Positions 27,682-35,433 of a stretch of 64,000 nt of DNA are shown one piece after another. The notes below the pieces were generated by a model, which saw only the letters and a program-made list of their open reading frames with translations, searched no databases and was not told the origin of the DNA. Source of the DNA: Exilibacterium tricleocarpae. GTDB lineage: Bacteria; Pseudomonadota; Gammaproteobacteria; Pseudomonadales; Cellvibrionaceae. The position numbers and the translations under genes were made by a program. Position 1 is the first letter of the stretch. Every line of letters starts with the position of its first letter. Location: NCBI RefSeq assembly GCF_007004655.1, contig NZ_ML660087.1, forward strand, positions 419,733-483,732. The letters are read 5' to 3'.

Positions 27682-28866
27682 TTATTTCAAAGCCACCCTA
27701 AGCGGATCATACGAGTACAACCAGCTATCGCGATCCCGGGTGATCTCGCGGCGCCGGTCGTAGGCCCGGCGCAGTTCTTCCGCCGTTGCCAGGTGATTGA
27801 TATGCGACATCTCCTGGGAGGAAACCACGATTTTCGCCGTGCGCGACAGCCTGTTTTGCTGAAACAGTTCCAGACAGTGGGCCGGCTCCTCGTCGCTTTC
27901 CAGCGCCCGCGCTAACACCGCAGCATCTTCGATAGCCATGGCCGCTCCCTGAGCCATAAAAGGCAGGGTCGGATGGGCGGCGTCGCCGATCAGGATCACC
28001 CTGTCGGTACGCCAGTTGTCGACCGGCGCGCGGCTGTTCAGGGCCCAGCGGTAGCAGGCGTCCCGGTCGCAGGCATCGATAACCGACTGCACGTCGGCGT
28101 GCCAGCCTTCAAAGTCGGCTTTCAGTTCCTCCCAGGGGCAGTGCAGGGTCCAGGACTCTTCCGCCCATTCGTGTCTTTCCACCGGCGCCACCATATTCAG
28201 CATTTTTCCCCCATCCAGCCAGTACATAATCATATGCCGGCCGGGACCGACCCAGGTCGTGGTCATATGAGACATAAAGTGTTGCGGCAGTGCCTCGGCG
28301 GCGATGACACAACGCCACGCCGTATTGCCGGTGTAGGTGATGGATTCCTTCGTTACTATGCGGCCGCGCAACGCCGACTTGATACCGTCTGCGCCGATAA
28401 CAATAGATGCGCTAGCGTTTTTACCATTGGCAAATTCCACCGTCACTGCGTGGTCCGACTCGGTAAAGCCGACCGCGCGGGCACTCAGTGTAATGGCACC
28501 GGGATCGAACGATCGCACCAGCGCCACCAGCATGCGGTGAAGGTCGCGGCGGTGGAGCTGGTAGTAAGGTACGCCGTGGGTGTCTTCGTGGTGGTTGCCG
28601 AGGGATATTTCGTTGATGACTTCGCCGCTGTCGAACACTCGTGTCAGCCAAGTAAGTGGTGCCGACGACGCCTGGCGCAGTTGCTCTTCGAGGCCGAGGT
28701 GGTGCAGGACTCGGCCGGCGTTGGCACTGATTTGTATACCGGCGCCCAGTTCGCTCAGGTGGTCCGATTGCTCGTATACCCTGACCCTGTAACCGTTTTT
28801 CAACAGGCAGGCAGCGGCGGTCAGTCCGGCAATACCGGCCCCAATTACGATAACTTCAGGTTTCAC
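27682..28866 (-). CDS. FAD-dependent monooxygenase, salicylate/3-hydroxybenzoate hydroxylase type
   Basis: A 394-residue group A flavin monooxygenase that would hydroxylate an aromatic acid using NAD(P)H and oxygen. The FAD-binding motif VIVIGAGIAGLTAAACLLKN is at the very N-terminus, the DG motif is IVIGADGIKSALRGR, and the second FAD motif is LIGDAAHPTLPFMAQGAAMA. The start is taken as GTG 28866 because AAGGAG lies 8 bases upstream; the frame is open for 35 more codons upstream but these lack similarity. No catabolic partner genes are adjacent, so the substrate is open. It lies within the accessory block between dnaE and accA. Confidence 0.87.
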   Translation of the reverse strand: MKPEVIVIGAGIAGLTAAACLLKNGYRVRVYEQSDHLSELGAGIQISANAGRVLHHLGLEEQLRQASSAPLTWLTRVFDSGEVINEISLGNHHEDTHGVPYYQLHRRDLHRMLVALVRSFDPGAITLSARAVGFTESDHAVTVEFANGKNASASIVIGADGIKSALRGRIVTKESITYTGNTAWRCVIAAEALPQHFMSHMTTTWVGPGRHMIMYWLDGGKMLNMVAPVERHEWAEESWTLHCPWEELKADFEGWHADVQSVIDACDRDACYRWALNSRAPVDNWRTDRVILIGDAAHPTLPFMAQGAAMAIEDAAVLARALESDEEPAHCLELFQQNRLSRTAKIVVSSQEMSHINHLATAEELRRAYDRRREITRDRDSWLYSYDPLRVALK

Positions 28867-29020
28867 GACGGTTTCTCCTTTTGGTCGCGCCCGTTTTACT
28901 GGCACCCGACGCCGGCGCCCGAATTGGAAGGTAGGGGGGCTATTTGTCATTGAAAACCGCAGCCTTGTCAATCCCGGCCCCGGCTATTATGTGATCCAGG
29001 TGCGCGGATACAGGTCGGAT

Positions 29021-29144
29021 GGGACGCCTGCAACTTAGCAACTTAGTGCGTTCATTTCGGTCTTGGTTTGTTACTGCGTCAACTAGTTTCTAATCGCATA
29101 ACTTAAGTTGCTAAGTTGCTAAGTTGCTAAGTTGCAGGCGTCCC
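29021..29144. repeat. Perfect 25-bp inverted repeat with four TAAGTTGC units
   Basis: The left arm 29021-29045 (starting GGGACGCCTGCAACTTAGC) is the exact complement of 29120-29144. The right side holds four tandem 8-bp TAAGTTGC units at 29104-29135; the left arm contains about two in the opposite sense. The loop is about 75 bases. The right arm ends with AGGCGTCCC, which is also repeated on the far side of H4. Confidence 0.88.
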
Positions 29145-29395
29145 GAATGGCACTTCCTTAAGCAACTATGTGCCAATTGACCGGTCTGGCTCAGGCTGAA
29201 GCCTTCAGAAACACGGACTGGGCGTCCCCTCGATGAACCCGTCCATGGGGACTTCCCGACAGCATCCCTGCTGTCGAGAGTTTCTGAAGGCTTCAGCCTG
29301 AGCCAGACCTACTTTCAGTACGCTTAATCGAGGCTGGTTCGATTGGATCAGAGATCGATAAACCGACGCAAATACGCTTAAGGAAGTGCCATTCC
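29145..29395. mobile_element. H-family structured element, copy H4, with apparent 9-bp target duplication
   Basis: The terminal inverted repeats are 19 bp and perfect: GAATGGCACTTCCTTAAGC at 29145-29163 and its complement at 29376-29394. The inner arms, 29183-29212 and 29280-29309, are perfect over 30 bp. AGGCGTCCC lies directly on the left (29136-29144) and again on the right (29396-29404), as expected for a target-site duplication. It encodes no protein. It is the cleanest full copy in the window together with H6. Confidence 0.88.
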
Positions 29396-29796
29396 AGGCG
29401 TCCCTGTTGGCCCCATGTTGTCAATCCCGGATGCGGTCATTGTGTGATCCGCGTGCCGGGATAGGCCGGTTGGAAGCTCCGTCGTTTTTACCCGGTGACT
29501 GGCCAGGGGGGTGATTTCTACAAGGTCACGGTGGTGTTGCCACCATGCCCTGAGTACATGCGCTAAGCGGCCTTTGCTCTGACATATGGCGCCGCCGCCG
29601 GGTCGCCCGCTCGCAGGGCTGGATAACATTTGATCACAATGAGTATTCCTCGCACTGTGGCAGCGGTCCCGATCCTGCGGTAAAAACGCCGTTAACGGTC
29701 GACTACGGCTGCGCTTTAGCGTATTGTTGCCAGCGGCCGACACCACCGTGCGAAACACCCGTTTCCTTCAGATTCAGTTAGGACCCTAGCGTTGCC

Positions 29797-30747
29797 ATGA
29801 ACCCAAATTACCTCGATTTTGAACAGCCCATCGCGGAACTGGAAGGTAAGATTGAAGAGCTACAACTGGTCGGCAGTGATAACGATCTCAATATCACAGA
29901 AGAAATTGCCAAGCTGCGGGAAAAGAGCGTCAAGCTGACAGAAAATATCTACAAGAGCCTGAGCCCCTGGCAGGTGGTGCAGGTGGCCCGTCACCCGCAC
30001 CGGCCCTATTCGCTGGACTATATCCAGCGCATTTTTGAAGACTGGGACGAACTCCACGGTGATCGCCATTTCGGCGACGACAACGCCATTGTCGGCGGTA
30101 TCGCCCGCCTCGACGGCCGCCCGGTGATGGTGGTGGGGGAGGAGAAGGGCCGCAGCACCCAGGACAAGGTGCACCGCAACTTCGGTATGCCCAAACCCGA
30201 GGGTTATCGCAAGGCGCTGCGACTGATGGAGATGGCCGAGCGCTTTAAACTGCCGGTGCTGACGCTGATTGACACCCCTGGCGCCTACCCGGGTATCGAT
30301 AGCGAGGAGCGGGGTATCAGCGAATCCATTGCCCGCAACCTGGCGGTGATGTCGCGCCTGCGCACGCCCATTATCTGCACCGTGATCGGCGAGGGTTCTT
30401 CCGGCGGCGCCCTGGCCATAGGTGTAGGCGATCACCTGAACATGTTGCAATACTCTACGTACTTCGTGATATCCCCGGAGGGCTGCGCCAATATTATCTG
30501 GAAGACGGTGGAAAAGGCGCCGTTGGCGGCCGAGGCCATGGGGGTGACGTCGAGCACCCTGGAGGAGTTGGGTATTGTGGATGAAACCATTGAGGAGCCC
30601 CTTGGCGGCGCTCACCGCGATATCGACGCTATGGCACAGCGACTGAAGGCGCGCCTGATAGAGCAGCTCGAACAGTTGTCCGGCATCGAGATTGACGAGT
30701 TGCTGGAGAAACGCTACCAGCGTTTGATGAGCTACGGCAGTATCTGA
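29797..30747 (+). CDS. accA: Acetyl-CoA carboxylase carboxyltransferase subunit alpha
   Basis: This subunit of the carboxyltransferase half of acetyl-CoA carboxylase (partner AccD) makes malonyl-CoA for fatty acid synthesis. Length 316 residues, standard. It begins [20 protein letters not shown], with [13 protein letters not shown], a crotonase-fold core [19 protein letters not shown] and [16 protein letters not shown]. In related genomes it follows dnaE directly; here a 12.7-kb block lies between. The next gene is not tilS, so the usual arrangement is disturbed on both sides. Confidence 0.98.
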   Translation: MNPNYLDFEQPIAELEGKIEELQLVGSDNDLNITEEIAKLREKSVKLTENIYKSLSPWQVVQVARHPHRPYSLDYIQRIFEDWDELHGDRHFGDDNAIVGGIARLDGRPVMVVGEEKGRSTQDKVHRNFGMPKPEGYRKALRLMEMAERFKLPVLTLIDTPGAYPGIDSEERGISESIARNLAVMSRLRTPIICTVIGEGSSGGALAIGVGDHLNMLQYSTYFVISPEGCANIIWKTVEKAPLAAEAMGVTSSTLEELGIVDETIEEPLGGAHRDIDAMAQRLKARLIEQLEQLSGIEIDELLEKRYQRLMSYGSI

Positions 30748-30800
30748 CCTCCAGGACCCGTCCGCTGGTGGCGAGGTGTCGTTCAGAGTCGATGTTCCGG

Positions 30801-30864
30801 TGGCACGGTGCGGGGACGTAACCTCAGTTGCGTCCCCTTCGAGGGGGGCCACTTCCCTGTGCCA
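30801..30864. repeat. Single copy of the GGGGACG hairpin
   Basis: TGGCACGGTGCGGGGACGTA at 30801 begins a unit nearly identical to one unit of the 79-bp array, with an inner GGGGACGTAAC/GTTGCGTCCCC stem and a CTCA loop, closing near TGTGCCA at 30864. It lies just downstream of accA and could affect mRNA end stability. Confidence 0.85.
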
Positions 30865-30921
30865 ATAGCACCGCTTGCATGGCCTCGAAGGGGTGGTCTC
30901 GAAGGGGTCGCTCCGCTCGAA

Positions 30922-30984
30922 GGGGTCGGGGTGCTTGAATTTTAACCAGAAAAGGCCTGGTCAAAATTCAAGCACCCCGACCCC
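30922..30984. repeat. 28-bp-arm hairpin, second copy of the GACCAG...CTGGTC type
   Basis: The arms 30922-30949 and 30957-30984 pair at 27 of 28 positions around the loop AAAAGGC. Compared with the copy at 5901-5949, the core and loop are the same. The outer arm GTGCTTGAAT replaces GTGCCTGAAT, and the opposite arm changes to match (ATTCAAGCAC for ATTCAGGCAC). Tandem CTCGAAGGGGT-like words lie just upstream. Confidence 0.88.
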
Positions 30985-31049
30985 GTACCGTGACCTCGCA
31001 CCGTGCCGCCGCAAGAGAGCCAAATCGCCGCAATGTGGCCGGCGGGCAC

Positions 31050-31583
31050 TCAAATGGCAAGCAGGCGGTCGTAGCGTTTGCTCAGCAGATCGTAAAACTG
31101 TTCCCGCAGTGTCACTATATCTCGCTTGATCAGGGCGATTTCCTTTTCGCTGATATCCTGGCGCCCAACGTACACCTGTTTGCGAAAATAAGCGATCCTG
31201 GCGCCGTAGAGACGCAGGGTTTTCTCCATCACTTTTTCGCCGAGCATCAGCAGTTTGGCCTCGGCATCGGCGAGCTTCCGGAATTCCTTTACCAGTTCCC
31301 GGTTGGTGTGCTCCAGTTCTTCTTTGCGTGCCTCGGGCCAGCGGCTGCCGAAACGGGTCGACTCGATAACCAGGGCCGAGTACTTCGAAAACACGTGGTT
31401 GACGTCGCCGACGGCTGCGGAGATTTCCTCCAGCAGCGTCAAACGCCGGTTTATCGGCGTCCTGGCCTGGCTGAACCAGTGCCCGCCGCGGCTGCTGAGC
31501 CAAAAGGCCAGGCCCGCGATCAGCGCGCCCATGGCCACCTTGACCGAGGTGTCGATAATGGGCCAGTAATCCCAAGTTTCCAT
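31050..31583 (-). CDS. Hypothetical single-pass membrane protein
   Basis: A 177-residue protein of unrecognised family. Near the N-terminus (residues about 9-29) is a transmembrane helix, VKVAMGALIAGLAFWLSS. The rest is a charged, mainly helical cytosolic domain with coiled-coil character, including KEIALIKRDIVTLREQFYDL near the C-terminus. The start METWDYW at 31583 has GGAGAG 8 bases upstream; a GTG nine codons earlier is less likely. Repeats separate it from accA, with which it is convergent. No function can be given. Confidence 0.72.
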   Translation of the reverse strand: METWDYWPIIDTSVKVAMGALIAGLAFWLSSRGGHWFSQARTPINRRLTLLEEISAAVGDVNHVFSKYSALVIESTRFGSRWPEARKEELEHTNRELVKEFRKLADAEAKLLMLGEKVMEKTLRLYGARIAYFRKQVYVGRQDISEKEIALIKRDIVTLREQFYDLLSKRYDRLLAI

Positions 31584-31863
31584 AGCTGTCGCTCTCCGAG
31601 ACAGTGCCACTGTTTTGGCGGTTTGTGCCGGTTGAGGAGAAGTACAGCAAAAAATGCACCAGCTTTGACTCCCCCGGATTTGATCCGCGGGCTACTGCGG
31701 GGCGGTAACCGGCGCAGTGGCACCGGCAGAGTGTCATCGGTGGAACGTCACTGGCAGAGAGTCATTAGAAGGGAGTCATTGGAAGGGAGTCATTGGAAGT
31801 GAGTCACGGGCGTTGCGGTCACCGGAAGAGTTTTAGCAATAAGTGGCGTTATGCCGGCGCTCT

Positions 31864-32103
31864 CTAATCGGCCCGGGGGTTCGGTTGCCGCAGTGGTTGC
31901 AACAGATATTCCAGTCCGTTCACCTTGATCTGGTAGATAAGACTCAGTTGTGTCCCCAGCTTGCCGTTGGGGAAACCGTTGTTGGCAAACCAGACCAGGT
32001 AGGGCTCGGGCAGGTCCGCCAGCAGCCGCCCCTGGTAGCGCCCGAAAGGCATTTCCACGTTCACCAGGTCCTGCAACAGAGACGGATCGAAACCGGTATC
32101 CAA
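31864..32103 (-). CDS. DUF3820 family protein
   Basis: A 79-residue protein with the conserved MPFGRYQGRLLADLPEPYLV and WFANNGFPNGKLGTQLSLIY segments of DUF3820, a small domain also found next to exonucleases. It lies 4 bp after the YciH stop, so it is the last of a three-gene minus-strand operon (zinc-ribbon membrane protein, YciH, DUF3820). It probably binds nucleic acid, which is inference from relatives. Confidence 0.85.
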   Translation of the reverse strand: MDTGFDPSLLQDLVNVEMPFGRYQGRLLADLPEPYLVWFANNGFPNGKLGTQLSLIYQIKVNGLEYLLQPLRQPNPRAD

Positions 32104-32107
32104 GTCC

Positions 32108-32431
32108 TCAGCCCCCCGCCAGTTTGACGCTCATGCCGCGCTGTTCAAGCGCCGCCTTCAAGGTCTGCCGGTGGTCGCCCTGGATTTCGATAACGCCGTC
32201 TTTAACGCTGCCGCCGGTACCGCACAATTGTTTGAGCTGTTTAGCCAGGGTTTTCAACTCCGCCGCCGGTAATTCGATGCCGCTGACGGTCGTTACCCCC
32301 TTGCCTTTGCGGCCCTTGGTTTCACGGCGAATGCGCACGGTGCCGTCGCCGGCCGGTGCGGTCGGAGCGGTCTCTGCCGGTTTGATCCGACCGGTGTCGG
32401 TGGAGTAGACCAGGCGGCTGTTTTTGCTCAT
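32108..32431 (-). CDS. yciH: Translation initiation factor SUI1-like protein YciH
   Basis: A 107-residue bacterial eIF1/SUI1 homologue. The N-terminus SKNSRLVYSTDTGRIKP is typical for YciH. The core has VRIRRETKGRKGKGVTTVSG and the closing IEIQGDHRQTLKAALEQRGM. In E. coli YciH affects start-site fidelity and stress-related repression of translation. The start overlaps the previous gene's stop by 4 bp (ATGA), so the pair is coupled. Confidence 0.94.
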   Translation of the reverse strand: MSKNSRLVYSTDTGRIKPAETAPTAPAGDGTVRIRRETKGRKGKGVTTVSGIELPAAELKTLAKQLKQLCGTGGSVKDGVIEIQGDHRQTLKAALEQRGMSVKLAGG

Positions 32432-32739
32432 GCTTTAACCATTTTTTGTGTGATCAGGCCCACTGCGACTATGGCGGCACCGAGGGCAAACAGGTAGCGC
32501 GGGTCCAGCAACTGCAACTCCCAGAAGTGGAACAGCGGGGCCAGGATCACCGCCACAAAGAGGCCGGCGGATACCAGGGTATCGGCTTTTTCCGGGAACA
32601 GGATCGACTTGTCGCAATGCGGGCAGGGGAAGGGCTTGCGGGCCAGGAAAGGCTTGAGCAGGCCGCGCTGGCGCAGCAGGCGTTTGTCGACCGGCTCCTT
32701 GCAGTAGGGGCAGCGCAAGGGTTTCAGGACCAACGCCAT
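32428..32739 (-). CDS. Zinc-ribbon membrane protein, hypothetical
   Basis: A 103-residue protein. It has two CxxC pairs (CPYCKEPVDK near residue 9 and CPHCDKSILF near residue 37) that can form one zinc ribbon, followed by two transmembrane helices (TLVSAGLFVAVILAPLFHF and YLFALGAAIVAVGLI). The family is not recognised. It is first in an operon with yciH and DUF3820. Confidence 0.8.
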   Translation of the reverse strand: MALVLKPLRCPYCKEPVDKRLLRQRGLLKPFLARKPFPCPHCDKSILFPEKADTLVSAGLFVAVILAPLFHFWELQLLDPRYLFALGAAIVAVGLITQKMVKA

Positions 32740-32920
32740 GGACGGTGCCTTTATCGGTGGTTGCGGTGGATGACTGTGATGGTGCCTAGAATAGCACAGA
32801 TGGCGACCCGGGCGACCCGGGCGACCCGTCGCCTCGACTGACAGCCGCCAACTGTAAGCGGTGGACTAATTCGGTTATATTGGCCCCCGATCGACGGCAA
32901 CTGAGTGTGCGGAGCCCGGT

Positions 32921-33757
32921 GTGGAACAGATGGAAGACAGCAGTTTGAGACAGCGCATTTACCGGGTTATTTTTGGCACCGATACCCCTGCCGGGCGCTT
33001 GTTCGACTTGGTCTTGATATACGCCATTCTCCTCAGTGTGGCGGCGGTGATGCTCGATTCGGTGGCCTGGGTCGCCGATAACTTCCACACCTATCTCTAC
33101 GGTCTGGAATGGTTTTTTACCGTGCTGTTTACGATCGAATATATCCTGCGTGTCTACAGTTCGCCGCGGCCGTTTGCCTACATCCGCAGCTTCTACGGCG
33201 TGATTGATCTGCTGGCGATACTACCCACCTATCTCGGTATTTTCGTCACCGATGTCAACTACCTGTTGATCCTGCGCCTGCTGCGCGTTTTGCGCATCTT
33301 CCGCATACTGAAGCTGGTGCGGTATTTAACCGAAGCCAATGTGCTGTTGCGCTCGATGTTGAAGGCGCGGCGCAAGATTCTGATCTTTTTCATGTCGGTG
33401 CTGGTGCTCTCCACCGTATTCGGTTCGTTGATGTTTGTGGTCGAGGGGCCGCAGAACGGCTTCTCCAGTATTCCCAAAAGTATTTACTGGACAATTGTGA
33501 CAATCACTACCGTGGGCTATGGCGATATCGTGCCGCAGACGATGTTTGGCCAGGTGATTTCGGCGATGGCGATGCTCACCGGTTACTCGATTATCGCCGT
33601 GCCTACCGGCATCCTTACCGCCGAGTTGTCCTACGAAATGCAACGCGAGCGTATCGGGCGACTGTGTCGCCACTGCAACCGCGGTGGCCACGAGGAAGAT
33701 GCGGCCTACTGCCGGTTGTGCGGTGGTGAACTCGCCCCGCCCAAAGAGGCCGCTTGA
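32921..33757 (+). CDS. Voltage-gated potassium channel with C-terminal zinc ribbon
   Basis: A 278-residue six-helix cation channel of the KvAP/Kch type. S4 carries regularly spaced arginines (LRLLRVLRIFRILKLVRYL), and the pore has the K+ selectivity filter TITTVGYGDIVPQ. After S6 (SIIAVPTGILTAEL) comes a short tail with CRHCN and CRLCGGEL, which looks like a small zinc ribbon rather than an RCK domain. GTG 32921 is preferred because GGAG lies 6 bases upstream; an ATG lies three codons later. The next gene starts immediately after its stop. Confidence 0.9.
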   Translation: MEQMEDSSLRQRIYRVIFGTDTPAGRLFDLVLIYAILLSVAAVMLDSVAWVADNFHTYLYGLEWFFTVLFTIEYILRVYSSPRPFAYIRSFYGVIDLLAILPTYLGIFVTDVNYLLILRLLRVLRIFRILKLVRYLTEANVLLRSMLKARRKILIFFMSVLVLSTVFGSLMFVVEGPQNGFSSIPKSIYWTIVTITTVGYGDIVPQTMFGQVISAMAMLTGYSIIAVPTGILTAELSYEMQRERIGRLCRHCNRGGHEEDAAYCRLCGGELAPPKEAA

Positions 33758-34939
33758 GTGTCTGCGGGGGGCATTGACGTGCAGGGCATTGACCTTCAAG
33801 GTACTGTCGCCCCGGGGCTGGAGCCCGTGGCGCAGGCATTTGCCGATAACTTTCGCCATCGCGGTGAGCAGGGCGCCGCCCTGACCGTGATGCGCAGGGG
33901 CGAGGTTCTGCTCGAAATCTGGGCCGGTACCCGTGACAAGGGCGCCTCGCGACCCTGGCAGGCCGATACCCGGGTCAATATCTTCTCTGCCGGCAAAGCG
34001 TTCGTTGCCGCCTGTGTTTTGCAATTGGTGGAGCGGGGCGCGCTGGCGCTGGACGCACCTGTGGCGCAGTACTGGCCCGAGTTCGCGGCGCACGGCAAGC
34101 GGGAGATCACCCTGCGCCAGGTACTTTGCCACCGCGCCGGGGTCTCGGCATTTCAGCGGCGCCAGGACGATAAGGTGATCTTTGACTGGGCCGCGGTGAC
34201 GGCACAGGTGGCCGCGGCCGAACCCTGGTGGACGCCGGGCACCGCCCAGGGTTACTCCCCCATGCTGTTTGGCTGGTTGCTGGGCGAACTGGTGCGGCGC
34301 ACCTCGGGTTGTGACAGCTTTGACGATTATTTTCAGCAACAGGTGGCGCAGCCGTTGCAACTGGCCGCGGAGTTCGGTGTCGGCGCCGATCGACTCGTCG
34401 CTTTGGCTGATGTCGGGGTACTGGCCGTCGAGCACGCCGGTGCGGCGGCCGGCGGCCTGGCCGAGCGCCTGAAGAGCGATCCCAGAGGGGTGGCCAATCG
34501 GGCGTTCACCAATCCCATCAGCCTGCTGGTGGGTACCAATTCCCGGGCCTGGCGCCAGGCGCAGATTCCGGCCGCCAACGGTCACGCCTCGGCCACTGCA
34601 CTCGCGCGTTTCTACCATGCCTTGAGTACCGGCGGCCGCCCGCTGCTGGATGCCCGCCACTGCGACTGGTGTTGGCAGCAACAGAGTGCCGGGGCCGATC
34701 GGGTACTGGCCACGCCGCTGCGCTTCAGCCTGGGATTTATGCTCAGCCAGGATCGGCCCGACTGCCGCTTCGGTACCGGCGCGCGCGGTTTCGGACATCC
34801 CGGAGCCGGCGGCTGCCTGGGTTTTGGCGATCCGGATCGGGAGCTGGGGTTTGGTTATGTGACCAATCGTATGGGGCAAAGTGTGTTGATGGATGCGCGT
34901 GCCGTGCGGCTGGTGCAGGCACTTTATGCGTGCCTGTGA
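33758..34939 (+). CDS. Serine hydrolase, class C beta-lactamase/esterase family
   Basis: A 393-residue protein of the beta-lactamase-related fold (PF00144). The nucleophile motif SxxK is SAGK in VNIFSAGKAFVAACVLQL, the second motif is YSP in AQGYSPMLFGWLLGEL, and the third region is GHPGAG near RGFGHPGAGGC. These proteins are mostly esterases or peptidases with a lipid or peptide substrate, and only some hydrolyse beta-lactams. No signal peptide is visible, so it is probably cytosolic. The GTG start adjoins the channel gene stop, suggesting a shared transcript. Confidence 0.87.
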   Translation: MSAGGIDVQGIDLQGTVAPGLEPVAQAFADNFRHRGEQGAALTVMRRGEVLLEIWAGTRDKGASRPWQADTRVNIFSAGKAFVAACVLQLVERGALALDAPVAQYWPEFAAHGKREITLRQVLCHRAGVSAFQRRQDDKVIFDWAAVTAQVAAAEPWWTPGTAQGYSPMLFGWLLGELVRRTSGCDSFDDYFQQQVAQPLQLAAEFGVGADRLVALADVGVLAVEHAGAAAGGLAERLKSDPRGVANRAFTNPISLLVGTNSRAWRQAQIPAANGHASATALARFYHALSTGGRPLLDARHCDWCWQQQSAGADRVLATPLRFSLGFMLSQDRPDCRFGTGARGFGHPGAGGCLGFGDPDRELGFGYVTNRMGQSVLMDARAVRLVQALYACL

Positions 34940-34998
34940 ATCTATCCCTGCGCCGCGGGCATTGGAGCATTGCCGTGGCAGAGGTTGAGGACGAGAAG

Positions 34999-35280
34999 AT
35001 GCCGGATCAGAACCGGAAACCGGAGCGGACAGAAAAGCGAGGTCAAATCGAGGGTGCTGCAGTGGCACAATTGCGCCGGCAGGTGGAGGATTTACAGGGG
35101 CGCCTGGCATTTCAGGAGGACACCCTGCAGGCCCTCAACGATGTCGTGGCCCGCCAGGACGGTGAAATCCTGGCGTTGCGCGAGCAGATGGCGACCCTGG
35201 CGGAGAAACTGAAAGATTTGACCTACGCCCTGGAGCTGGGAGGCGCTGATACAGCTCAGGAGCGGCCACCCCATTATTGA
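34999..35280 (+). CDS. slyX: SlyX family coiled-coil protein
   Basis: About 93 residues. The core VAQLRRQVEDLQGRLAFQED, continuing into ALNDVVARQDGEIL, is a continuous heptad coiled coil, as in SlyX, and the C-terminus ends PPHY, the usual SlyX tail. The chosen ATG 34999 has a GAGGACGAGAAG stretch directly upstream; earlier in-frame starts are open but would overlap the hydrolase gene. The N-terminal 20 charged residues make it longer than the usual 72 or so. Function unknown. Confidence 0.85.
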   Translation: MPDQNRKPERTEKRGQIEGAAVAQLRRQVEDLQGRLAFQEDTLQALNDVVARQDGEILALREQMATLAEKLKDLTYALELGGADTAQERPPHY

Positions 35281-35433
35281 GAGCAGCTCACCGCAGGCGC
35301 AAAAACCCGGGCCGCTGCAGACCTACTGCCCGGTGTTGCTGTTGTCGCCCTCCCACCGGTGCACAAGGCGTGGCGGCGACTTGTGTATAATTGGCCGGCA
35401 TTATAAGAAATTCCCGTACTCGACGGACGTTAT

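Larger units (their letters stand above)
28965..29475. repeat. Diverged 58-bp direct repeats flanking a compound hairpin region
   Basis: TTGTCAATCCCGG begins a segment at 28965-29022 and again at 29418-29475. The two align over about 58 bases with shared TTGTCAATCCCGG, CGG, TGTGATCC and GGATA words and roughly three quarters identity by eye. They enclose the inverted repeat at 29021-29144 and element H4. They may be remains of an earlier duplication or of a larger element's ends. Confidence 0.65.

Noticed and set aside
33758..34939. True antibiotic beta-lactamase
   Set aside because: The SxxK motif is present but there is no signal peptide, and the second and third motifs (YSP, GHPGAG) are those of esterase-like relatives.
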